Source: an uncultured Clostridium sp. (GTDB lineage: Bacteria > Bacillota > Clostridia > TANB77 > CAG-508). From it: 6,727 nucleotides of DNA. Positions within the stretch are counted from its first letter, which is position 1, and each line of letters starts with the position of its first letter. The stretch spans positions 1-6,727 of the forward strand of contig CAMSQT010000061.1 of assembly GCA_947062645.1 (NCBI GenBank), read 5' to 3'. Under the pieces are notes generated by a model. It searched no databases. It saw only the letters and a list, made by a program, of their open reading frames with translations, and was not told where the DNA came from. The position numbers were made by a program, and so were the translations under genes. This document shows positions 1 through 5,149 of the stretch, in pieces.

Positions 1-46
1 AGATGAGGCATTGTGACTGGAGTTCAGACGTGTGCTCTTCCGATCT
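1..46. other. Untrimmed Illumina adapter at the contig end
   Basis: Positions 13-46 match, over all 34 bases, the Illumina multiplexing (read 2 / P7-side) adapter, beginning GTGACTGGAGTTCAGACG and ending in CTCTTCCGATCT. Positions 1-4 (AGAT) match the last bases of the P7 flow-cell oligo, so the eight bases between (5-12, GAGGCATT) are probably the sample index. This is not genomic sequence. Biological DNA starts at about position 47, in the middle of rpsG. The match is from memory of the published oligo, but it is long and exact. Confidence 0.97.
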
Positions 47-227
47 CCTCTAAAGGACTTTTTCCTTCTTTTTCTTTGATAATGTCAAAGGCATCATATA
101 CGATTTTTTGAGCAACTGATTTTTTACCATCTAACATGATGTTGTTTACTAATTTTGTAACAACTTTGCTATTGTAAATTGGATCTGGTAATACTTCTCT
201 TTTTGCTACATATCCTTTTCTTGGCAC
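47..227 (-). CDS. rpsG: 30S ribosomal protein S7, N-terminal fragment cut by contig end
   Basis: S7 is a primary 16S rRNA-binding protein that nucleates assembly of the 30S head and contacts tRNA near the E site. The first 60 residues are visible: a typical N-terminus (MPRKGYVAKREVLPDP), then YNSKVVTKLVNNIMLDGKK and the helix leading into the EKEGKSPLE segment. A full S7 is about 156 residues, so roughly 60% is missing. The start is GTG at 227, chosen because GGAGGG (235-240) sits 7 nt upstream and the family N-terminus begins there. Reading on past 47 adds the residues EIGRAHV, which are translated adapter and should not be annotated. The gene follows rpsL after a 164-nt spacer in the usual str order. 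Identity is secure; the truncation is technical. Confidence 0.97.
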
Positions 228-253
228 TATTCTTCCCTCCTTAATTTTAATTT

Positions 254-347
254 GATGTTTTATTTTGAAAACATCTAGGTACTCTCAAGAAAGCTTTTCT
301 TTCTTGCGCATAGTACTTTTATTTATCTATTTAAAATTTAAGTACCT
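254..347 (-). promoter_or_regulatory. Structured rpsL-rpsG spacer RNA, candidate S7 autoregulatory site
   Basis: The 164-nt spacer (228-391) holds no gene but several inverted repeats. One is 254-261/268-275 (8 bp, GATGTTTT with AAAACATC, 6-nt loop), just upstream of the rpsG ribosome binding site. A second is 286-293/299-306 (8 bp, CAAGAAAG with CTTTCTTG, 5-nt loop), which is extended by 279-283/312-316. The segment 277-283 (AGGTACT) can instead pair with 341-347 (AGTACCT), so two folds compete. In E. coli, S7 represses its own translation by binding the rpsL-rpsG spacer. A similar role here is inference from position and structure only. Confidence 0.45.
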
Positions 348-391
348 TAAACTTTTGGATAAAATAACAAGCACTATTGATTTAATCGATT

Positions 392-805
392 TTACTTTTT
401 AGGGCGTTTCGCTCCGTATTTAGAACGCGCTTGCATTCTATCTTTAACACCTGCTGTATCTAAGGTTCCTCTTATGATATGGTATCTAACACCTGGAAGG
501 TCTTTTACCCTACCACCTCTGATTAATACAACACTGTGTTCTTGTAAGTTATGTCCTATACCTGGGATATAAGATGTAACTTCATAACCATTAGAAAGTC
601 TAACTCTGGCAACTTTTCTTAATGCTGAGTTTGGCTTTTTAGGGGTAACGGTTTTTACAACGGTACATACACCTCTTTTTTGTGGCGCTCTGTTGTTAGT
701 TAATTTTTTGTTTTTAGAGTTCCATCCATGTTGAAGTGCTGGTGCTGTTGATTTTGTTACTCCTGTTTTTCTTCCTTTTCTTACTAATTGATTAATTGTT
801 GGCAC
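392..805 (-). CDS. rpsL: 30S ribosomal protein S12
   Basis: S12 lies at the 30S decoding centre and controls translational accuracy. The 137-residue length fits Gram-positive S12, with the roughly 13-residue loop before PQKRGVCT (residues 41-48) that E. coli lacks. Hallmarks are PKKPNSALRK (55-64), GHNLQEHSVVLIRGGRVKDLPG (84-105) and the C-terminal RSKYGAKRPKK. Lysines 56 and 101 (E. coli K42 and K87) are unchanged, so no classical streptomycin-resistance substitution is visible. D102 is the aspartate that RimO methylthiolates in some bacteria. The start is GTG at 805, with an excellent AGGAGGTGA site (813-821) seven bases upstream. It has its own promoter (936-964) and a structured leader. 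The gene is preceded by a terminator and the unrelated 480-aa gene rather than by rpoC. Confidence 0.99.
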   Translation of the reverse strand: MPTINQLVRKGRKTGVTKSTAPALQHGWNSKNKKLTNNRAPQKRGVCTVVKTVTPKKPNSALRKVARVRLSNGYEVTSYIPGIGHNLQEHSVVLIRGGRVKDLPGVRYHIIRGTLDTAGVKDRMQARSKYGAKRPKK

Positions 806-837
806 TTAAATTTCACCTCCTGTTTTTTGTTTTTTTC

Positions 838-930
838 GACCTTTGTTGTAATATGTTTGTCATATTACTTGTTTTTAAAAGGGTCTTTGTTGTTACGGAT
901 TTGCATAGTTCGAGCAATTTATCGTAACAA
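838..930 (-). promoter_or_regulatory. Structured 5' leader of the rpsL transcript
   Basis: From the predicted start near 929 the rpsL mRNA has a leader of about 120 nt with three nested or adjacent pairings. A 5'-terminal stem is formed by 923-930 with 890-897 (8 bp, TTGTTACG with CGTAACAA). A hairpin is formed by 848-855 with 861-868 (8 bp, GTAATATG with CATATTAC, 5-nt loop). A surrounding stem pairs GACCTTT (838-844) with 878-885 and one bulged G. No U-tract follows, so it does not look like a terminator. No known ribosomal-protein leader family is recognised. Confidence 0.45.
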
Positions 931-935
931 TCTAT

Positions 936-964
936 ATTTTACCATGGTTTGCCAAATTAGTCAA
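936..964 (-). promoter_or_regulatory. Promoter of rpsL-rpsG (sigma-A type, extended -10)
   Basis: On the minus strand, -35 TTGACT (959-964) is followed by a 17-nt spacer and -10 TAAAAT (936-941), with a TGG extension directly before the -10. Transcription should start near 929. The -35 abuts the U-tract of the upstream gene's terminator, so the two elements are packed back to back. Confidence 0.85.
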
Positions 965-1000
965 TAAAAAACTTGGAAATTTTTTGATTTCCAAGTTTTT
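965..1000 (-). terminator. Intrinsic terminator after the 480-aa gene (symmetric)
   Basis: Positions 967-980 and 987-1000 form a perfect 14-bp stem (centre ACTTGGAAAT with ATTTCCAAGT) around a 6-nt loop. The outer pairs are A-T on both sides and a U-run follows on the minus strand, 17 nt after the stop codon at 1017. Because of its symmetry it could also stop transcription from the plus strand. Confidence 0.9.
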
Positions 1001-1016
1001 GTGGTTATATTTGAGG

Positions 1017-2459
1017 TTATCTTTCAGAATCTTTTGCTTTTTTAGCTTCTTCTTGTTCTAATTGTTGATAGAATTTTTCTCTTCTCGTATTTAGAGCTGT
1101 TTCAACTTCTGCTGAAATTCTATCTTTTTCTTCTACTTTATATTGATCTTTAAATCCTTTTCCTATACTTTTTACTGATTTTTCTACTTCCTTTAAGACT
1201 ACCGTATCGACTGCTGTTATTTCATTTGACTTATTGTTTTTATCATTTTTTGTGTTGCTATTTTGTCCTCTTTTACTCCACATATTTCTAAGAGATTTAA
1301 TTGGATGTCTCCAATCAAATTTATCTTTATAAGCAATCATTTCTTTTGTTTCTGGTACTATTGTACTTCCCCTATTAGTCTCATAAGAAACGGTATTATT
1401 GTCTTGTAATTCTTGATTTCTTTGCTCATAAACTCTTTTTTTATTTTCTAACTCTTGAATTTCTTTATGCTTATCATCTTTTTCTATGTTTTTTCTAAGC
1501 ATCATTTTATCTACTGTCAATTTATTTGTTAAATTGTGTAGTTTTTTGGTATCTGCTATATAATCTTTTAAATAATCTTCTACCTTTTTCTTTTCTGTCC
1601 CTAAATCAACTTCTACTCCTTTAATGCCTTGTATTTGAGTTATAAGTTCTGCTTCTATTGTTTTTGTTTTTGCCTTTAATTGTGCTTGTATTCTTTTGAT
1701 ATAGCCTTCGATTTTTTCACCTTTATTTATATCATAGGAAGTATCTTTTTCGTCAGTTTTTGCTTTTGCTGAAGTTTCTTGAATTTCTTTTTCTATGAAT
1801 TCTATGTCTTTTTTTAATTCTTCTTTTTCTTCTTTTGAAATATCTGGTGAAGCTAATTTCTTTTTACATTCTTCCCTTTCCTTCAATAAATCTTCTACTT
1901 TTTCTACAATAGCATCTACTTCTTTCAAATTTTCTCTTGAAACTCTTGTTTCTGCCATTATTTTATTAAATGTATTTAATCTTTCTGCTTCACTTTCTTT
2001 TTGTTCTTTTACATTATAGTCAATTTGTTCAATTTGCTCATCATTATATCTTTTTTCAATATCTCCAGATTTTTCAGCTTTTGCTATTTCTTCTAATTTA
2101 GAAAAAATTGTTCCTATTCTTCCATTTTTAGATTGTGCTTCTAATAGTTTTTTAGCATTCTCTAATGAAGTTTCTGAGAATTTTTCAAAATCCTTCATAC
2201 CTTCTGACTCTAACTGCTCGTCAATTGCTTTTATTGCTTTATCGTATACGTTTACAGAAGACTTTAATAATTCAACATTTCCATTAAATGTCATTCCTTC
2301 TAGTCTATGAATAATATCATTTATTGCTTGTACTTTGGAAGGATCTAATGCTGACTTTGATATTTCAGCTTCGTTTAATATTGCTTCAACTAATGTATCT
2401 GCTCTTTTGTTCAAATCTTCTAAAATTTGTTTTTGAATTTCTAATCTTGATTTTGCCAT
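1017..2459 (-). CDS. Coiled-coil protein of unknown function, 480 aa
   Basis: I do not recognise this family. The protein is very rich in Lys and Glu, has one cysteine (C198), and shows no signal peptide or membrane segment, so it is probably cytoplasmic. An N-terminal helical region (1-110) includes a less charged patch around LDPSKVQAINDIIHRLEGM (38-56). Long predicted coiled coils cover about 120-235 and 250-352. A hydrophobic and proline-bearing motif, FDWRHPIKSLRNMW (381-394), follows and is the most family-specific stretch. A polar Asn/Lys linker (about 395-413) leads to a final amphipathic helix (414-480). The start ATG at 2459 has an AGGTAGGAAAG binding site just upstream. It lies 24 nt after the 59-aa gene, so the two are almost certainly co-transcribed, and a strong terminator follows. 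A scaffold, filament or phage-like structural role is possible, but nothing in the sequence fixes one. Confidence 0.85.
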   Translation of the reverse strand: MAKSRLEIQKQILEDLNKRADTLVEAILNEAEISKSALDPSKVQAINDIIHRLEGMTFNGNVELLKSSVNVYDKAIKAIDEQLESEGMKDFEKFSETSLENAKKLLEAQSKNGRIGTIFSKLEEIAKAEKSGDIEKRYNDEQIEQIDYNVKEQKESEAERLNTFNKIMAETRVSRENLKEVDAIVEKVEDLLKEREECKKKLASPDISKEEKEELKKDIEFIEKEIQETSAKAKTDEKDTSYDINKGEKIEGYIKRIQAQLKAKTKTIEAELITQIQGIKGVEVDLGTEKKKVEDYLKDYIADTKKLHNLTNKLTVDKMMLRKNIEKDDKHKEIQELENKKRVYEQRNQELQDNNTVSYETNRGSTIVPETKEMIAYKDKFDWRHPIKSLRNMWSKRGQNSNTKNDKNNKSNEITAVDTVVLKEVEKSVKSIGKGFKDQYKVEEKDRISAEVETALNTRREKFYQQLEQEEAKKAKDSER

Positions 2460-2483
2460 ATTTCTTTCCTACCTTTCTTCTTT

Positions 2484-2663
2484 CTATTTTTTAGCTTTTT
2501 CCCATTCTCCAATAACAGCTAATTTTTTCTCGATTTCTAAATTAAGTTTTATGTACTCTAAAAGTTCTTTTTTAGACGCATTATCAATATCTTCCTTTTC
2601 AAGATTTGAATTAACCTCATCTAATAATTTTTTTATTTCTTCTTTTTCTTTTTGAATATCCAT
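2484..2663 (-). CDS. Small charged helical protein, 59 aa, unknown function
   Basis: This short gene starts with ATG at 2663, six bases after the GGAG core of an AAGGAGAG site (2668-2675), and ends at TAG 2484. The product begins MDIQKEKEEIKKLLDEVN and ends GEWEKAKK. It is mostly Lys, Glu, Leu and Ile in heptad-like spacing, consistent with one or two amphipathic helices. It has no cysteine, signal peptide or membrane segment. It is the first gene after the promoter at 2707-2735 and lies 24 nt ahead of the 480-aa coiled-coil gene, so a small partner or assembly factor for that protein is a reasonable inference. I recognise no family. Good ribosome binding site, promoter and operon spacing make it a real gene despite its size. 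Confidence 0.8.
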   Translation of the reverse strand: MDIQKEKEEIKKLLDEVNSNLEKEDIDNASKKELLEYIKLNLEIEKKLAVIGEWEKAKK

Positions 2664-2706
2664 AATACTCTCCTTTCTTTCGTTCTATTTAACTCATCTA
2701 TATATA

Positions 2707-2735
2707 ATGGTACCACATTTTACCTGTTATTGCAA
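2707..2735 (-). promoter_or_regulatory. Promoter of the 59-aa/480-aa operon
   Basis: On the minus strand, -35 TTGCAA (2730-2735) and -10 TACCAT (2707-2712) are separated by exactly 17 nt, with a TGG extension before the -10. Transcription would start near 2700, giving a leader of about 37 nt before the first ATG. Confidence 0.65.
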
Positions 2736-2739
2736 TAAC
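2726..2739. repeat. 14-bp perfect palindrome over the -35, candidate operator
   Basis: GTTATTGCAATAAC is a perfect palindrome centred on the -35 TTGCAA of the promoter at 2707-2735. A dimeric repressor bound here would block RNA polymerase. No regulator gene is adjacent. The DNA is AT-rich, so some palindromes arise by chance, but 14 perfect bases exactly on a -35 is notable. Confidence 0.4.
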
Positions 2740-2801
2740 TTTACATAAATTTAATAAATTTGTTATACTTTGGTAACAATTGAAAAACTTTCCATAGAAT
2801 A

Positions 2802-2832
2802 TAAAAAACAAGCAAACCTGCTAAATTTGCTC
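2802..2832 (-). terminator. Intrinsic terminator overlapping the trmFO stop
   Basis: On the minus strand AGCAAA (2826-2831) pairs with TTTGCT (2811-2816), with one further G-U pair, around a 9-nt loop. A run of six U (2803-2808) follows shortly after. The stem begins inside the TGA stop codon of trmFO (2831-2833). It ends the SCIFF-trmFO unit before the next promoter. Confidence 0.7.
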
Positions 2833-4252
2833 ATTTTACCTCTAAATTTTCTAAACTTCTTTCTGTCAACCTTAGGTATCTTTCTTTTTTATCCCTAATC
2901 TTTTTTCCTTCTAATTCTGGTAATATACCAAAATTCGCGTTCATGGGTTGAAACTTTTGATTTGGAGTCGAAATATAATTGGCTAAAGCCCCAATCATAG
3001 TATATTTTGAAAAACAATGTTTTTTGCCCCCACACCTAAAGGTATTACTTATCTGTAGTTCGCTTTCGCTCTCACAGCTAAGGGCATCCCCAAAAACACT
3101 TGCAGCGTTTAAGCCTGCTACTAGTCCAGAAGATATCGATTCTACATAGCCTTCTACTCCTGTAATCTGCCCGGCAAAGTATAAATTTGGTATAGTTTTT
3201 AGCCTATAGGTTTCGTTTAATAATTGGCTTGAATTGATGTAGGTGTTTCGGTGCATAACACCATATTTTATAAATTCTGCTTTCGCTAAACCTGGTATTT
3301 TACTAAATACTCTTTTTTGTTCTCCAAATTTTAGGTTGGTTTGGAATCCTACTAGGTTGTAAAGGCTTGCTTGCTTGTCGTCTTGTCTTAGCTGTACAAC
3401 GGCATATGGTCTTCTTGCGGTTCTAGGGTCGTCAAATCCTACTGGTTTTAGGGGGCCAAATCGTAAGGTGTCGATTCCTCTTTTTGCCATTACTTCGATT
3501 GGCATGCATCCTTCAAAGATTTCTCTTTTTTCAAATTCGTGTAAGGTTACTACTTCGGCTTCTACTAATTCTTTCCAAAAGTCTTCGTATTCTTCTTGGT
3601 TCATAGGTAAGTTGATATAGCTTTGCTCTTCTTTTTCTTGTTTTTCTAGTCTTTCTTTCCACTCTTCTTTACTTTCTTCTTTTTTCTTTTCTTGGCTGTA
3701 TCGGTCGCCATAAAAGGCAATGGAAAAATCGATGCTATCTTTACTAATAATTGGTGCTGCTGCATCGTAAAAATATAATTTGTCCTGCCCTGTTAATTCT
3801 TGTATTTGGTCTGCTAAGGCATTTGATGTTAATGGCCCTGTTGCAATTATTACAATTCCTTTTTCTAACATTTCTTTTAGGTTGGTTACTTCTTGATGAA
3901 TTATTTCTATGTAAGGATTATTTTTTATTTCTTCTGTTACTTTTTTAGCAAAAACGTCTCTGTCAACTGCTAAGGCTTGTCCTGCCGGTACTTTTGTTTC
4001 GTCTGCTATTTTAATTAATAAAGAGTCTAGCCTTCTTAGTTCTTCTTTTAATAAACCACAGGCATTGGTTAGCAAGTTTGATTTAAAGGAATTACTACAT
4101 ACGATTTCTGCTAAATTTTCGTTACTGTGGGCTGGCGAGTATTTTTGTGGTTTCATTTCATATAGTTTTACTTTTATTTTTCGTTTGGCAATTTGGTAAG
4201 CTGCTTCGCATCCAGCTAAACCTCCTCCTATTATGGTTATATAGTCTTTCAT
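2831..4252 (-). CDS. trmFO: Methylenetetrahydrofolate--tRNA-(uracil-5-)-methyltransferase TrmFO
   Basis: TrmFO uses 5,10-methylene-THF and FADH2 to methylate U54 in the T-loop of tRNA (m5U54). The N-terminal FAD-binding motif is IIGGGLAGCEAAYQIA (7-22), followed by LYEMKP (30-35) and the AHSNENLAEIVCSNSFKSN block (41-59) with C52. FEGCMPIEVMAKRG (246-259) carries C249, which aligns with the catalytic cysteine near residue 226 of the Bacillus enzyme. GQITGVEGYVESISSGLVAG (361-380) closes the FAD site, and the C-terminus has the usual NANFGILPEL...KIRDKKERY block. The length of 473 exceeds the usual 435-450. The excess falls in two insertions, at about 186-210 (Lys/Glu-rich) and 391-417 (with C393, C407, H412 and C413). 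The ATG start has GAGG close upstream. I see no separate promoter, so the gene is probably read through from SCIFF. Confidence 0.97.
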   Translation of the reverse strand: MKDYITIIGGGLAGCEAAYQIAKRKIKVKLYEMKPQKYSPAHSNENLAEIVCSNSFKSNLLTNACGLLKEELRRLDSLLIKIADETKVPAGQALAVDRDVFAKKVTEEIKNNPYIEIIHQEVTNLKEMLEKGIVIIATGPLTSNALADQIQELTGQDKLYFYDAAAPIISKDSIDFSIAFYGDRYSQEKKKEESKEEWKERLEKQEKEEQSYINLPMNQEEYEDFWKELVEAEVVTLHEFEKREIFEGCMPIEVMAKRGIDTLRFGPLKPVGFDDPRTARRPYAVVQLRQDDKQASLYNLVGFQTNLKFGEQKRVFSKIPGLAKAEFIKYGVMHRNTYINSSQLLNETYRLKTIPNLYFAGQITGVEGYVESISSGLVAGLNAASVFGDALSCESESELQISNTFRCGGKKHCFSKYTMIGALANYISTPNQKFQPMNANFGILPELEGKKIRDKKERYLRLTERSLENLEVK

Positions 4253-4304
4253 GATAGTTCCTCTTTCTTGTTTTTCATCTCTTTATTGGTTAACTATTTT
4301 TATA

Positions 4305-4335
4305 GGGCGAATGCTTGTCATTCGCCCCTTTTTTT
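4305..4335 (+). terminator. Hairpin with T-tract between SCIFF and trmFO, facing plus strand
   Basis: GGGCGAATG (4305-4313) and CATTCGCCC (4319-4327) form a perfect 9-bp GC-rich stem with a 5-nt loop, then seven T (4329-4335) on the plus strand. That is a textbook intrinsic terminator for plus-strand transcription, yet no plus-strand gene exists here. On the minus strand, the sense of SCIFF and trmFO, the stem is followed by TATAAAAATAG, which is a poor U-tract. It may stop antisense RNA, act as a stability or processing element in the SCIFF-trmFO mRNA, or be a copy of a dispersed small palindrome. Confidence 0.55.
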
Positions 4336-4342
4336 GCCAGTC

Positions 4343-4486
4343 TTATTTCTTCTGTTCGCAAGTTTGATTTCCTACGGTACAAGAAGTTTTACAAGCTGAC
4401 TGGCATGATGTCTGGCATTCGCCACAGCCACCCTTTTTTACTGTATTGTTCAGCGTCTGGGTGTTTAAAGTTTTTACATGTTTCAT
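4343..4486 (-). CDS. SCIFF ranthipeptide precursor (six cysteines in forty-five)
   Basis: The 47-residue product is a SCIFF peptide, a ribosomally made substrate of a radical SAM/SPASM maturase that joins a Cys sulfur to a nearby residue as a thioether. It begins MKHVKTLNTQTLNNTVKKGG, the conserved leader, and then carries the six cysteines C21, C24, C28, C32, C36 and C43 within CGECQTSCQSACKTSCT and NQTC. In studied SCIFF peptides the cross-link was reported, as I recall, between Cys32 and Thr37, and both C32 and T37 are present at those exact positions. I chose the ATG at 4486 because GGAGGG lies 8 nt upstream. A longer reading frame back to 4552 would start inside the promoter and lacks a binding site. 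The family is nearly universal in Clostridia and essentially confined to them. Its maturase gene, usually adjacent, is not in this window. Confidence 0.96.
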   Translation of the reverse strand: MKHVKTLNTQTLNNTVKKGGCGECQTSCQSACKTSCTVGNQTCEQKK

Positions 4487-4494
4487 TGGGTCTA

Positions 4495-4500
4495 CCCTCC
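4495..4500 (-). promoter_or_regulatory. Shine-Dalgarno site fixing the SCIFF start
   Basis: GGAGGG on the minus strand, 8 nt before the ATG at 4486. It excludes the in-frame upstream ATG at 4552, which would add 22 residues unlike any SCIFF leader. Confidence 0.9.
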
Positions 4501-4540
4501 TTTGCTGTGCTAGACATCTATAGTCTATTAGTGTATACCA

Positions 4541-4569
4541 ATTATAGCACATCTTTAGTAAATTTGCAA
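4541..4569 (-). promoter_or_regulatory. Near-consensus promoter of SCIFF (and probably trmFO)
   Basis: On the minus strand, -35 TTGCAA (4564-4569), a 17-nt spacer and a perfect -10 TATAAT (4541-4546) with a TGC extension before it. Transcription would start near 4534, giving a leader of about 48 nt. A strong promoter is expected for a small abundant peptide. The -35 hexamer is the same as in the 59-aa operon promoter and again lies in a palindrome (TTTGCAAA, 4563-4570). Confidence 0.88.
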
Positions 4570-4608
4570 AGCCATTCCTAATATGTAGGGTATAGCTAGT
4601 AGGAAGCT

Positions 4609-5115
4609 TTATAATTCTTCTGCATATTCTACTATACCAATTATTTCTTCATCTGTATTATTCAATTTAATTGCCATAAAGTTTTCATTTGGTACTTCAA
4701 ATGGTGCTTTTATTCCATAATTTATTGCTGGAGAATATCCACTTTTAGAATAATAAGTTCCACTGCCTAAAACAACAGAATAATGATAGCCTAATTCTTT
4801 TGCTTTTTTGTGTCCTTTTTCTATTAACTTTTTACCTATTCCTTGTTTTTGATATTCTGGTAATATTCCAAGTGGTGCTAATGCTAATTCTTCATATTCT
4901 CCTATTTTAATTTTTGTAAATAATATATAGCCAACTATTTTACTGTCTTGAATTGCAACTAATGATAATTGTGGTATAAAATTATTGCTATTTCTTAATG
5001 CTACTACTAAATCTTGTTCGTTTCCATCACTATACTCTGCTGTTTCAAATGCTGATTTTACTACATTATATACTTCTTCATAGTCTTTTTTAGTTTCTTG
5101 TTTTATTTCTAACAT
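4609..5115 (-). CDS. GNAT-family N-acetyltransferase, YhbS-like
   Basis: A 168-residue acetyltransferase of the GNAT fold, which moves an acetyl group from acetyl-CoA to an amine; the substrate cannot be read from sequence. The N-terminal strand-helix carries DYEEVYNVVKSAF (11-23). Strand VGYILFTKI (61-69) leads to LAPLGILPEYQKQGIGKKL (79-97), the motif A acetyl-CoA loop with Q89, G92 and G94. LGSGTYYSKSGYSPA follows in the C-terminal half, and the PFEVPNENFMAIKL tail is characteristic of the YhbS (COG3153) branch. The length is typical of that branch. The ATG at 5115 has AGGGAGAA just upstream. It starts 34 nt after the SnoaL-like remnant, and no clear promoter lies between, so it may be read from further upstream. 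Confidence 0.93.
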   Translation of the reverse strand: MLEIKQETKKDYEEVYNVVKSAFETAEYSDGNEQDLVVALRNSNNFIPQLSLVAIQDSKIVGYILFTKIKIGEYEELALAPLGILPEYQKQGIGKKLIEKGHKKAKELGYHYSVVLGSGTYYSKSGYSPAINYGIKAPFEVPNENFMAIKLNNTDEEIIGIVEYAEEL

Positions 5116-5149
5116 TCTTTTCTCCCTAAATTTATAAGTTATCTATTAC

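Noticed and set aside
1795..2019. Plus-strand open frame of 74 codons inside the 480-aa gene
   Set aside because: It is a complement shadow of Lys/Glu codons, giving Ser/Phe-rich protein, and has no ribosome binding site.
2761..2778. Inverted repeat TGTTA...TAACA upstream of the 59-aa operon promoter
   Set aside because: It has only five paired bases with an 8-nt gap in AT-rich DNA; too weak to call an operator.
3375..3948. Two plus-strand open frames inside trmFO
   Set aside because: Both oppose a clearly conserved gene, have no binding site, and have composition typical of reverse-complement reading.
4487..4552. Longer N-terminus for SCIFF starting at 4552
   Set aside because: The extra 22 codons start within the promoter, lack a binding site, and are unlike the SCIFF leader.
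4315..4581. Plus-strand open frame over SCIFF
   Set aside because: It overlaps the certain SCIFF gene and its promoter and resembles no known protein.
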